In this document: one piece after another, positions 16,940-26,921 of the stretch | How positions within the stretch are numbered: position 1 is the stretch's first letter | Layout: each line of letters begins with the position of its first letter | Made by a program: the position numbers and the translations under genes | Origin: Chara braunii | Taxonomy: Eukaryota > Streptophyta > Charophyceae > Charales > Characeae | Direction of reading: 5' to 3' | Assembly (NCBI GenBank): GCA_003427395.1 | Contig: BFEA01000286.1 | Coordinates: 1,455,303-1,485,114, forward strand | DNA length: 29,812 nt | Notes under the pieces: model-generated | Seen by the model: only the letters and a program-made list of their open reading frames with translations | What the model was told of the DNA's origin: nothing | The model's database searches: none

Positions 16940-17274
16940 GGGGAAGGCAGCTTTAAGTATTCAGCAGTCAATTCAGTACGCTCGTATCCAGGTGTCACCA
17001 CACCTTTTGCATCACAAGAAGGGGTGCATCCCCTTTTACACTTTTGAATATCGATTTTTTTTTAGGACGGTTATCAAGCTGGGATTTTGCTTAGATGGTA
17101 TAAGGAATGGGATACTCATACTAGGATAGACTGTCAATCTGGCACCTTATAGGGTGAAGAGGTCGTGAGGAGGCCACCTGTTCTGTGATTATAACTCGTT
17201 GGTTGTTTTCCAACCAGTGAGTTTGACGCAATTCGTGCACCCATTGAAATATTGAAACACAAACCACAAACCTA
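16940..17274. other. No recognisable gene
   Basis: Unique-looking sequence with a short ttggttgttttccaaccag hairpin near 17200. Nothing else is supported. Confidence 0.4.
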
Positions 17275-17360
17275 AGTTCAAATCCTGATGGACCTAGATG
17301 AATAGTTCTGAATTACGGGCCCTTTGTAACTTCAATGATGATATCTCAAGGCCGTCACCC
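17275..17360 (+). mobile_element. SINE-like fragment, copy 1
   Basis: A B-box-like AGTTCAAATCC (17275-17285) is followed by a block (gaattac, gggccc, aacttcaatgatg, ccgtcaccc) that recurs in diverged form at 18007-18088. Two dispersed copies with a polymerase III B box suggest a SINE; the A box and ends are not identified. Confidence 0.35.
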
Positions 17361-18006
17361 ATTTTTTTGGGAAAAAGGACCTGATGACCACCACGTGTTG
17401 CTCCCCACCCACAAATAAATTGGCGCCATCGAACCAGCATACTCAAATTCCTTGGGTGCTCCGCCCACCTATGGGGCTCAGTCCTAGCATCAAAGACTTG
17501 GATTAAGCGCCTGAATCTAGATGTGTTTGTGGAGAGGTGCAGAAGACTGCAATTGGACTGTTTTTCCGACTTTCCTGCATTTCTGCATAAAACACATCCA
17601 GATTCAGGTTTTAAATCCGAGTCCTCCTTGCTAGTGGGACTGCTCCCCTGAAATAGTGGTCTGCAGAATGATGATTATATTAAAAAGATTGAAAAAGAAA
17701 GGAGGCCCAGAAAAAGGGCAACTATAGGGAGCAGGGGTGAGTCGCGATATGGTCGTTTTCACAAGAATGAACTTAGCTGTCACGGCTACGTTCATGCTTT
17801 CTGGTCACATCCATCTCTGTTTATGCAAGTCATATGTGTGTGCCATTCAGCCACAGGCTGCTGGTAGCACCACTGGGGCCTGCGCCTAACTAATGTACTG
17901 GTAGCTTGAACGGACCTGGTCTTAATTGCCGACAATGCTGACTTGGAATCCAACCCACATGCCCGAATGGTATGCCTGTCAACTGTTGATAAATAGACCT
18001 GACCTC
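17361..18006. other. No recognisable gene
   Basis: No coding signal. Contains TGACTTGGAATCCAACCC-type sequence upstream of SINE-like copy 2 that may belong to it. Confidence 0.4.
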
Positions 18007-18088
18007 GAATCCTGCAAGGATCTGATGAACGGAATTACTTTGACTTAACTGGGGCCGCTCACTTCAGCGATGGGCTGTCACCCTTTCA
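18007..18088 (+). mobile_element. SINE-like fragment, copy 2
   Basis: tcgaatcctgcaaggatctg followed by ggaattac, ggggccgctcacttcagcga and gctgtcaccc, the diverged counterpart of 17278-17360. It ends in an A-rich aaaagaaaaagaagaaa stretch (18090-18106), as a SINE tail might. Confidence 0.35.
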
Positions 18089-18260
18089 AAAGAAAAAGAA
18101 GAAATGTTGACACTGGGACTGTAGCATCAGGGCATTACGATTATTCCAACTCAGCTCTAGACAGAATTGTGGTCAGAGACATCCACTATCCAGGGAAGTC
18201 CTAGTGTGAGTATGCCCTCAGTCATGTGCTCCTTTATTTATTTATTTTAGTAAAAAAAAA

Positions 18261-19447
18261 AACAGAACCTCAAGGTTCTGGCTCCTTTTCCATTCTGGAG
18301 AGCATCGGTCCGGTTCCTATTCCACCAGCAAATCGGAACGAATTACCACGAGTACTCACACACGCTCCTCCCCCTTACGGTAGGAAGGCCTGAAGGACGA
18401 CATTGATTACTTCTGGAAGGAAGGATGTACCACCCCTCACCCCTGCCTAAGTTAGCCTGATCGATGTATTCTTGGACTTTGGGGGCCATTCAAACTTTGG
18501 TCTCGCCATGTACTGTTTGAAAACCTACCTGTAGGGGCCGTCTCTAGTTTATCCCTCTCAGGTGTAAGGATGTCAGATCTGCGTGGATTGCTGGTAGGGC
18601 TAGTTCGGCCTATATCTACAGGCTTTCCTAATCCCTAAGCCTCTGGTTCCTAGGCTCTGTAGCAACTCTTAGCCTTGAATCCTGCGGTACCCCTGTGACT
18701 GTTTGTGCGGTGTTCTGTGCTCTTTCTCCCTGACGGAAGGATGCTCCACTCCACAACCTTGCCTAAGTAAGCCCATTGGTGTGGGATCTAACCCTGCTCT
18801 GATTTTCCACACCCTCGAACCCGGTTAAGCCGGAGGCTATCCCTGGGTCTGCTGTTGTTTTTCCTTATGGCTGCTGTCCTCGCGTTCGTCGGCTCGCCAG
18901 AGATCCTTATAGGGCCTATTATCCCTGGATCATTACTCCCCTAGTTGTTGTTCGTTTACTCGCGAAGATTCCCACCCGCCGTCTAATCCTCGCATGTTTG
19001 TCCCCTTCAGCTGCCTGTTAGTTGAAGTGCTTTCTAAGCTAGAGGACTACAACTCCAATTTTTACTGTGCATTTCCTTCCCTTCATGAAAACTGGTTACT
19101 GAGTTTCTAGAACCCTAAACCCTAGGATGCTGCCTGTTTATCTTAGAAACTGTGGCTTTGTGTCCCGTCATTCCCCTCACGTTCGTTGGTAAGTTGTTGA
19201 AACCAATACCTATACTTTGTCTAAGTCTTCGTCCGGTCTGGTGTTCTGTTACCCTTCCCGTGTTTCTTTTTCTGGGTCGGGGGTTTATTTCTTGCCTTGT
19301 CTTAATATTGCTTCTAGTCGCCTAGGTCCGTGGGAACACTTTGTTCATTGTCTATTTCCTATCTACTTGTGTTCTGTTTATACCAATCAGTGAAGTGCAG
19401 CGCTCTGCCCGCAACTCGGGCAATTAGTCCATTCTTCAGCCATTCCT
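18261..19447 (-). mobile_element. LINE 3' region, copy B
   Basis: On the minus strand this ends in the family terminal hairpin (18278-18261: CAGAACC, loop TTGA, GGTTCTG, perfect). Beyond it the minus strand continues with a T/A tract and TAAATAAATAAA instead of a pure A tail. The + strand blocks ggatgtaccacccctcaccc and cctgcctaa near 18425-18450 match copy E at 29203. A related block recurs at about 18730, so the UTR is partly duplicated here. The right boundary is uncertain; part of 19200-19447 may instead be LTR of the chromovirus. Confidence 0.65.
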
Positions 19448-19455
19448 CCTCAATT

Positions 19456-19566
19456 GTTTTTTTTAATAATTTGTTTTAAATGTGGCCCGATGGACCAAGG
19501 ATCAGATATTAAACTGATCAGAACAGATACCACACTTGATCTTCGCCAAAAGGCCGAGAAAGCTAT
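19456..19566 (-). pseudogene. U2: Retroposed, 3'-truncated U2 snRNA pseudogene
   Basis: On the minus strand from 19566: ATAGCTTTCTCGGCC, TTTTGGCGAAGATCAAGTG, TGGTATCTGTTCTGATCAG, TTTAATATCTGATC, then a stem-IIb-like TGGTCCATCGGGCCA. This is the 5' half of U2, which pairs with the intron branch site. The branch-site-binding GUAGUA reads GUGGUA and GCUAAG reads GCGAAG, both at functional positions. The Sm site and 3' stems are missing; instead it ends in an A8 run. cctcaatt (19448-19455) and cctcaaatt (19567-19575) look like imperfect target-site duplications. No plant USE/TATA promoter is seen upstream. A dead retrocopy is the best reading. Confidence 0.85.
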
Positions 19567-19740
19567 CCTCAAATTCTTTCTGGGGTATGGTGCCAAAACG
19601 GGCGCCAGGGCCTACCTATTGGGCCTACCGACCTACGGGGCCTACCGGGGCCGAAACGACACAGGGCCTGAAGGGCCCCTACCTATACTGAACGACACAG
19701 GGCCTGTAGGGGCCAGTGTGGAACTCCAAATGCCACACCC
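19567..19740 (-). mobile_element. Putative 3' LTR start of the chromovirus
   Basis: On the minus strand a purine tract (AAGGAAGGGGGG, + 19741-19752) is followed directly by TGTGGCATTTGG. A polypurine tract then TG is how a gypsy 3' LTR begins, and it lies about 90 bp after the chromodomain ORF. The LTR would run leftward and be interrupted by the U2 pseudogene at 19566. It holds two copies of cgacacagggcctg (19657, 19695). No matching 5' LTR is in the window, so the call is inference. Confidence 0.4.
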
Positions 19741-19838
19741 CCCCTTCCTTGAAAGACCGAGCTTACCTGCAGGGGCGAAGCTGTCTGTCGGAGGGAGGGA
19801 CCGAAGTCCGGGTGGGAGGGGCAGGTTGTGAAGCTTCC

Positions 19839-20134
19839 TTAGCTAGTCTTTGTCGCTCGTAGTGGGCGTAGATCAGAGGTGCGGATGCTTGCAAATCTGC
19901 TTGCGAAATTCACTGTGTTGTCACGGTCGCAACCCTTAAATGTGACCTTGTACTGCATCATCTTGTTGCCGTACTTGCGGTGTGTGACGACACGATCGAT
20001 CTCCTGATGACCATCCATAGACGGAGGGTCCTGCGATCGTCGGTCCGGGAAGTCGTCGCTCTTGGCTGGTGTATACGTGGCCAGCTTGGAGGCGTGGAAG
20101 ACCGGGTGGACCGGTAGATGTGGCGGGATGTCGA
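19839..20134 (-). pseudogene. Chromovirus pol C-terminus with chromodomain
   Basis: This segment encodes the end of a Ty3/gypsy polyprotein: HPVFHASKLATYTPA, the usual junction after the integrase, then HQEIDRVVTHRKYGNKMMQY followed by KVTFKGCD, a chromodomain that would steer integration to marked chromatin. It ends at 19839. It is out of frame with the upstream integrase piece. Confidence 0.8.
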
Positions 20135-21093
20135 TCACAAATGATGGGCCATCGGGCTCGTTGCCCCCAGCTGATGTGACGGTCTACGGTCCAAACCACT
20201 TGGGGAGTAGCTTATGCGAAAAGTGTATCGAGCGCAAACTCTTCCGCGGAGACCCAAACTCAAGGTTGGCGGCGCGGATAGGTCATGGCACGCGACGACA
20301 ATGGCTTGCTGTTGTATGCGGACTTGAGCCTTTTGCATGTTTGCCCGGGCTTGAGCCAGCAAGTCCCGATGCTTCCAAATGGAGGTGGGAGAGTAAGGGG
20401 TGTCAATGTCGGCAGTCTGTGGGAATAAGAGATTGGCGAAGATACCGCCTTTCCGGCCACCGTGGGGCAACTCGAATGGAGTCACGCTGATCGCTGGGTG
20501 CAATGAAGTGTTGTAGGCGAATTCGATGTTGGGGAGGCGGTCAACCCAATCCTTCTGGTCCGGACGGATGAGTGCATGAAGCATCATTTGAGCGGTTTGA
20601 TGTGTCCGCTCCTTTTGCCTGTCTGTTTGTGGATGCCGAGCTGAACTCGGTTTCATCTCGGTGCCGGACTCCTTCATGAGAAGTTCAAAATCCCGAATGG
20701 AATCGAGTGTCGATAACAATGTCTTCCGGAACCCCGTGGCTGCAAATCCAGCCGGTGTGCAAGAGTCGCGCGAGCTCAGGAGCCGTGGTGTGATACTTGC
20801 AAGGAAGAAATTGTGCGTACTTACTCAAACGGTTAGCGACCGTGAGAATGTTGCCCGAAACGATCGCGGGGGAACGGGCCGGTGACGACCATAGCAATGG
20901 AGAGGCCGGGCTCCCTAGGGATAGGCAACGGGGGCAACTCGCAATAGGGGTTGCGGTTGCGGGGTTTGCTTCGTCGGCAAACTTCGCAAGATTCGCAGTA
21001 CTGAGTGACATTGGTAATCAGGTCAGGCCACTGGAATCGTTGTCGAAGTGTTGCGATCGTACGGTTGACTTCAAAGTGGCCAGCGATTCGCAA
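20135..21093 (-). pseudogene. Chromovirus integrase, frameshifted
   Basis: Three overlapping frames cover the integrase. 21093-20860 has the HHCC zinc finger (GHFEVNRTIATLRQRFQWPD, then CESCEVCRRSKP) and TGPFPRDRFG. 20850-20690 continues ILTVANRLSKYAQFLP and HGVPEDIV. 20690-20135 gives SSARHPQTDRQKERTHQ, which carries the third catalytic glutamate, then FAYNTSLHPAISVTPFEL. Frameshifts fall near 20850 and 20690. The position of the first catalytic aspartate (normally before VTGPFP) is occupied by valine. It cannot make an active integrase. Confidence 0.85.
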
Positions 21094-21501
21094 GTCATGG
21101 TAGTCGCCGAGGAGGCGAGTCCGTAATCGATGGTCTCGTGGAACGCATAGTAAGTCCTTCCTCGTGAATGGAGAAGCAAGTAGCCGTCGACGATGCGATA
21201 GTGGCCGGCTAGAGGGTGATCCGAAGCAAGTTGCTCATAGAGAGTGGCGTATTCCGGATCCGACTTGTATGCATGTACAAAATGCTGATGAAGGGCGTCG
21301 AAGTCGAACGCATGATGGATTGCTGCGCAAAGATCTGATCTTCACGAGAGAGCATCCGCGGCTCGGTTGGAGAGATCTGAAATGTGCTTCGGTGTGAAGT
21401 CGAATTGGTCGATGAATTACATCCACCGAGCAATCATGCTGCTCACTGTGTCTTGCGTCTTGTAGTGGGTCAATGGGTTGTTATCCATTGCCCAAGCGAA
21501 C
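21094..21501 (-). pseudogene. Chromovirus RNase H to integrase linker, degenerate
   Basis: This interval, by position between RNase H and the integrase zinc finger, keeps short open pieces in several frames with no clear motif. It shows the general level of decay of the element. Confidence 0.5.
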
Positions 21502-22345
21502 CTACGACGCCGAGGAGGAAGTGTCGCCAACGCTTAAGTACCGTGACAAGTGCGAGAAACTCCTTCTGCGCATCATCAAGCAAGTTTGGTTGAAGTACTC
21601 AACCAGATGCCAATCTACTCCGCCGTGTTGTTCCAAAACTGCACTGATGTCGTAGCCGGAAGCGTCCGTGGTCATTCTCGTTGGCAAGGTGGGATCATAG
21701 ATACTCAAGACGGGGGCGAGAAGCAACACCGTTTTCAATTTTTGGAACGAACTCCGGACTTCGTCGGTGAAGTGGAAGGGCACTTTTGCCGACTGCAATT
21801 TCGACAAAGGTGCAGCGATCTGTGCATATCCGCCAATGAAGCGTTGGTAGTACCCAGCCAATCCAATGAAAGAATGCACTTCCGTAGTGTTGGCTGGTTC
21901 CGACAAATCTTGAATGGCCTTGATCTTGTCCGCGAGCGGATGGATGCCTTGCCTCGTCACAAAGTACTCGAGCTCTTGTTGCGGGAATTCGTATTTGGCG
22001 CGATTGGCCTTGTACTTGGCTGTAGGTAACCTGTCCAGAACGGCGTGTAGATGTGAGAGGTGCTCATCCAAAGTCCGGCTATACACCAAGATGTTGTCGA
22101 GGTAGATGAGCACGAACCAGTCCAACATGTCGTTGAATTCTGTCGTCATTGCCGCTTGGAAGGTGGCCGGGGCATTCGTGAGGTCGAATGGCATTACGAC
22201 CCACTCGAAGTGCCCCTCTCGCGTTTTGAACGCGGTCTTGTACAGATCCCGTGGATGGATCTCAATTTGGTCATAACCCGACTTGAGGTCCAACTTGGAG
22301 AAGTACGTGGCGCCGCCCAAACGTTCGAGAAGATCGTCGATTCAC
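21502..22345 (-). pseudogene. Ty3/gypsy chromovirus reverse transcriptase and RNase H, truncated
   Basis: The open frame 22320-21502 begins at GGATYFSKLDLKSGYDQIEI (RT catalytic aspartate present), then FDLTNAPATFQAAM, then IYLDNILVYS where the family has YLDD, so the third catalytic aspartate is asparagine (one G-to-A change). Further on are AGYYQRFIGGYAQIAAPLSK and the RNase H start PTRMTTDASG. Upstream of 22320 the sequence still encodes the expected PLP/IDDLLERLGG lead-in but with a stop (CGA to TGA). At about 22350 homology ends, so protease and gag are missing. With two catalytic residues lost across RT and integrase this is a fossil. Confidence 0.9.
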
Positions 22346-23314
22346 GGGAGCGGGCCAGCATGTGCTCACATGGTATGCTATATGTGCTAAGCACTCTCTG
22401 TGTGTACCTCCTTGTGCTTCATGTGTGGGTATGGTAATGTGTGTGGTATAGCCTGCTTGATACTATAGTCTCTCCTCAAGACTATGCTTGCCTCCTTTCA
22501 TGTGCTAAATGTCAACTGTGTGTGTGCAATATGTGTGCTCTTTGCGTGATATGGACGTGCCACAGGTTCCTGCAGAGCCTGGATGGAGAACTTTGAAGCT
22601 GTTATCTGTGAATCCGGATCACTACGCGAATGCTCCCTTGGAAGGCATTCGGCGAATTCTTGAAGAGGTGAGTTGATCGAACATTTCTCCGAACACAATG
22701 CGCCATCGTCATGATTGTCTTGAACTGGAAAGATAGCTTCAAAATGAGGGTGTGTTATGTTCGGGGGAAGAAGGTAGTGAGCGGTGGTACTCACATCTGC
22801 TTCTGGTTTGCTTCAGGTAACTAGGAAAGTGACCTGGAGGGAAAGATGAATCTGACAAAGTGGATTGGTTGAAGGATGTGCCCCCACTGAGTTTTGGCCA
22901 AGCAGATAGAAGTGGCATTGGCTGGTCATCCGTCTTCCCCAATTTATCATGGACCTGCTTCTTCAATCCCTTGGGTTAGATTCATCCTCAGTTAGGAGGA
23001 AGGCTGCGTACCAGAAAGTTGGCCCCCAAGTTTGACCTCTCTTCTGTGTGATGGTTTGTCGCTTCTGTGTCTCTCTGTGAGAATCCTACAACAACAGGTC
23101 GAGACAGAGGTGTGTGTTATGTGCCTCATTGAAACGAGATCCAACATGTCATCCACACGTTCCCATACACGTGCAATGACAAGTGACCTTTGGAGGGAGC
23201 AATCCACACCACACCGGATGATAAGAATCATGGTTATCGTCGGGACGTCCGGATACCATTCCGGACTGTCCGCGTCTGGATGTCTGGGTGGATGTCCAGT
23301 CCGGTAGGTCAGGA
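22346..23314. other. No recognisable gene
   Basis: TG-rich unique-looking sequence. Small ORFs on both strands have no domain. A tgttatgttcgggggaagaa stretch at 22755 could be an LTR edge but has no partner. The last bases before 23315 lead into a short TA repeat that abuts the hammerhead element. Confidence 0.4.
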
Positions 23315-23330
23315 ATATATATATATATAT

Positions 23331-23420
23331 AAACTCCGACGAAACAGTTTGTCACAGCCCCTCGTTTGTTGTCCTCTTCTCCCTCTCTGCCTACGGTTTA
23401 CCGGGCAGTTCTATTTGACG
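23331..23420 (+). repeat. Hammerhead-element copy 5, truncated inside the ribozyme
   Basis: 90 nt identical to the minus strand of 8010-7921. It starts directly after a TA repeat (23315-23330) in the loop of stem II (AAACTCCGAC then GAAACAGTTTGTCAC), so it keeps only the 3' half of the hammerhead and cannot cleave. It ends GACG followed by TA-rich sequence. Truncation at the 5' side with an intact 3' tail is what reverse transcription from the 3' end produces. Confidence 0.92.
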
Positions 23421-23566
23421 ATATATGTATAATAGTATATATATAATAGTATATATTATTTGGGAGGGTTTGTTCATGGCCCACCCCCCAAAAAATTGTT
23501 TGTGGATTTTTTTACTATTTCCGGCCCTTTCAGAAAGCCATAGAGGGCCGGGCTGAAACTGATTCT

Positions 23567-23569
<3 letters not shown>
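23421..23569. other. Short spacer with TA-rich start
   Basis: TA-rich to about 23460, then unique sequence without coding signal. Confidence 0.5.
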
Positions 23570-23628
<59 letters not shown>

Positions 23629-23642
23629 TAGAAACAGAGAGC

Positions 23643-23733
<91 letters not shown>

Positions 23734-23741
23734 NACACACA

Positions 23742-23822
<81 letters not shown>
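23570..23822. repeat. Compound microsatellite (TG)n, (AC)n(GA)n, N, (AC)n(AG)n
   Basis: (TG) 23570-23628, (AC) 23644-23681, (GA) 23682-23733, an N at 23734, (AC) 23735-23759, (AG) to 23822. The AC-GA block occurs twice around the N, suggesting a collapsed or patched gap. The TG and AC blocks are complementary and could form a hairpin. All ORFs here are artefacts. Confidence 0.97.
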
Positions 23823-23824
<2 letters not shown>

Positions 23825-23937
23825 GCACATGCTGGATACTGCCTTGAGGTAGGTAGGGCCCAATTCACTCCCTGTATCTAAACCTTCTGTAACCTTTTCT
23901 TTTCTTTCTTCTTCTTCTTCTTCTTTTTTTTTGAAAA

Positions 23938-24875
23938 CAGGACCTTATGGCCCCGGCTCCTTTTCCATTCTGGGGAGCATCAGTCCGGTTCCCATTCCAA
24001 CGGCAAGTCAAAAGAATAATACATCATGATTAAAAACACCTGCTTCCTTCCGTACGGCCAAAGGACCCCTGATCAGCATTGATTACTCCATTCGCATGGA
24101 GGATTGACTGTCAGCTTGCCTTGCTATACCTTTCCCTCTCAGGTCTGCTGTGCAGATCTGCCAAATAGGGTCTGTAAACCAAAAAAAGGTCTAGCCCTTT
24201 CCCTGCTCCCTACCCCTCACTATGTTCCCCTATGTGTATTCCCTTTTACCCTAGAGTTCCTCAGCATATATTTAACGCCCTCCCCCTTGTTACGTCTGGT
24301 CCAGTCCGACCCTTACCCCGTCCGCCCTGGGCGGTTATGCTCCACCTGAGACAGCTATCTTAATCTGATTCAGCCTGTCAACTCCTTAGAGCCTACAGTC
24401 CCTGACCTGAAACCCGATGCTTAAGACCCTAAAACCCTTACCTTAAACCCTCCCTTATTCCACCTCGTAAAACCTTTCCTTCTGGAGATGGCTTAATGAT
24501 TACGAGCCCAATGTAGTCCTCGCTTTTTCTCTTCCTGTTGTACTGTATGTAGTCTGTCCAGCATTGATGTAGGGGATTATCCGCTCCGTCTTAAGTCCGC
24601 ACGTGCGTCCCCTCTTACTGCCCTCTCCCTTTTCTGTTTTGTGCCCATTTTGCAGCGTCTGTAGCCGGCCTGGGATATTTCCTCCTGCCCGCGTCTTAAT
24701 CCTCCTTGTCTCCCCTCTTGGCCTTTGTTCTTAAACCTGGTGCCCCTTACTCCCTTCAACTCAGTTGCCCATCCGTTGCATGCTCGGCCTGAACTCTCCT
24801 GCCTGCCCCTGAATTTTGCCAGTCCTTACAGTAAATTCGATCGTTTCGTAGCTCAGCCACCTTACCATCCACTAG
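23938..24875 (-). mobile_element. LINE 3' UTR, copy C
   Basis: The minus strand runs from the ORF stop at 24876 through about 940 nt of UTR to the terminal hairpin at 23955-23938 (CGGGGCC, loop ATAA, GGTCCTG; two of the seven pairs are G-U in RNA) and then an A9(GAA)n tail (23932 down to about 23895). It contains degenerate telomere-like AAACCCT units on the + strand at 24424-24455. This is the reference copy that links the 3' ends to a LINE ORF. Confidence 0.85.
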
Positions 24876-25560
24876 TCACAGTTTGGTAAATTTTTTCTTA
24901 GCCTTTTCTCGCAGATCCACGTCTTCGGGCATCGACTGTTTTAGCTTCTGCCATTTGCACAGAATTTCCGCCCGTAGTATGGTTCTTGTCTCCCCCCATA
25001 CCTTCTCTCTTGGGTTGGATAGCCTTTCGATGGTTCTGCAGCGTCTTTCTTTCCAGATAACCCATAACGTCACCTTCCTGATCATACCAAACCTTAATCT
25101 TTCCGTCTTCCTGAGTTGGTCAGGAATGTTAGTCCAGAGAAGGATTTGGATGGGCTGTTCGGGAAAGGAAGTGTGGAAAAGGGAGTCCCAGAGAGCTGAG
25201 GCCCGTGCCCAGTAGTCCGTCGCCTCACTGCAGTGAATTAAACAGTGTACCAGGTTTTCTTGTACCGCTTCTGTACAGATAGAGCATAAGTCGGAGCTAG
25301 AGGGGTCGTTTCTGCGACGTCGTGTATGGAGCCATTGATTTACTGGCAGCGCCACGCAAGCGATAAGCCACTGAAGGCTTCTAATTTTAATCGGTCTGAT
25401 AGTCTTAAATTTCTTCCACGGGATCTGTGTGATTTTGTCAGCTTCTTGGCCTATTTGTTTCTGCCATCTGGCTTTGATCACTGGATCTGGGTCTTTTGTT
25501 TTCAACAAGAGTTTGTATCCCAGTTTGACTGCGTAGTTCTGTATGGGGACATGTGTCTTA
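24876..25560 (-). CDS. LINE ORF2 C-terminal part with zf-RVT domain, 5'-truncated
   Basis: About 228 residues in one open frame, running from ENPAEWGWKPD to the stop at 24876 (ending KAKKKFTKL). It contains NYAVKLGYKLLLKTKD, a tryptophan-rich segment, and the zf-RVT zinc-binding motif CSICTEAVQENLVHCLIHC, followed by ILLWTNIPDQ and a final basic helix WVIWKERRCRTIERL. The zf-RVT domain closes plant-type LINE reverse transcriptases and probably binds RNA or DNA during target-primed transcription. The frame continues to 25784 only because of a poly-T/CTT tract, so residues before the tract are not LINE. RT and endonuclease domains are absent. It is intact over this stretch, so younger than the LINE at 14052-15745. 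Confidence 0.8.
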
Positions 25561-25605
25561 ATGTTTTTTTCCTTATCCGGCTTCCATCCCCACTCTGCCG
25601 GGTTT

Positions 25606-25663
25606 TCTTTCTTCTTCTTCTTCTTCTTCTTCTTCTTCTTTTTTTTTTTTTTTTTTTTTTTTT
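25606..25663. repeat. (TTC)n and T25 tract
   Basis: On the minus strand this is A25 followed by (GAA)11, resembling the A9(GAA)n tail of LINE copy C. It may be the tail of a second retrocopy lying to its right (25664+) that inserted next to or into the LINE. Confidence 0.9.
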
Positions 25664-26921
25664 CCGGATTTTCCGGACGTTGGTCCGGCCTGACGCCATG
25701 CTTTGTCTGGATCCGGGGTAACCATGATAAGAATACACAGTGGAAGCACACAAATACCGAAAGTAGAATTGAAATGAAAATCAATTCTAATTACTGTCCC
25801 TTCCCAAGTCAATCAACAGCACAAATTTCCAAGGATCCCAACCACGTTATCAACACCCACGGACCAATTATTTACAAGGTTTCATCAAAGTATCAGGGAG
25901 TCTTCTTCTTCCTCCCTCTCCCTCAAGCTCTAGCTATGGTGCTTGCAAGCACCCAACCTATCAAGCCTGCCAATCGCCACACACCCTCCTAAATCTAACA
26001 CCCCTGTCTGCACCACTCAGGAAGCCCACTGCAGATGAAGTGTCCACTCAGCAGGGGAGCGCAGCTCCCAGGATGATGAAGAAGAACAGCAACTCAATGA
26101 AGATGAAGATCTGCCACGTCGAAGAAGAACCACTGAAAGTGCAGCTTCGGTGGCAGCTGACCAAACCCCAACAAGCACACGAATATGAGGAAGCGCTCAG
26201 CAGCACTTGGGCGCCGAGCTCAGCGCTGTCACCAATGGAGCTGGCTGGCCCCCGCTATGGCTGCCAGCAGCATGTGGAGAAGATGTCCTGCGTACATACC
26301 CACAATAGCGCACCAGGGAAGCAACGCAACCTCCACCAAGACCGTGAAAAGAAAAGCAACGAAAAGAACCTCCAATTCCTCGGCCCGTCTACTTATATCT
26401 GACTTCCCTAGACCTACAACACAGCAGCCACCTACAGACTTATCTGACCGCCCAAACAGCAAACATCTACGGCCAACCAGTCAAGATCTATCTACATGCA
26501 TCTAGATGGAAACCTAGTCCAAGGGGACCCAAGGCTAGGACACACAAAAGAAAGACCTACGGGCCTACCAGTTTCCAGAAGGGCGGAAAAGGACAAAACA
26601 ACAAGGCTGAAAGGCTTAAGAGTACGAAGTAGAGACTACTCGCAACAGGTTCAAGGTTCAAGATCAATAAAGCTGAAAAACAGTCAAACACCACAAACAC
26701 GCTGCAGGTCACGAGGTCAAGTCTTGCAAGGCCCCAAACAAGGAAACAGCAAACACAGTTAGCGTACAGTCCCACTAGGATACTGCGATTTATTGCATGT
26801 GGGTGGCATGGAGAAAATGCCAGCAGAAGATGAAAAACGCCTCTGGTGAAGCTGAAAAGATCCTGGAGACCTTTAAGGGAAAAAAAAAAAAAAGAAGTAC
26901 TAGCAGAAGAAAAGTTGGCAA
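25664..26921. other. No recognisable gene; possible gag-like acidic piece
   Basis: Around 26085-26190 the + strand can encode an acidic then basic peptide (DDEEEQQLNEDEDLPRRRR) in a frame preceded by an acceptor-like actgcag at 26027-26033. This composition occurs in retroelement Gag and in many host proteins, and no domain is identifiable. The rest is A-rich non-coding sequence, with A13 near 26881-26893. Confidence 0.3.

Noticed and set aside
19105-19130. Interstitial telomere array
   Set aside because: Only two or so AAACCCT units, and similar units recur in other copies of the same LINE UTR, so it is part of the element.
19456-19566. Functional U2 snRNA gene
   Set aside because: Changes in the branch-site-binding and catalytic-helix regions, no Sm site or 3' stems, an A run at the end, flanking duplications, and no USE/TATA upstream.
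21281-21305. ctgatgaagggcgtcgaa as another hammerhead core
   Set aside because: No stem II pairing and it lies within the chromovirus coding region.
23391-23881. Long Leu/Ser, Thr/His and Arg/Glu ORFs
   Set aside because: They are translations of dinucleotide repeats.
25565-25784. N-terminal extension of the LINE ORF through a polylysine run
   Set aside because: The run is the translation of a poly-T/(TTC)n tract, probably a retrocopy tail; the LINE-like protein begins after it.
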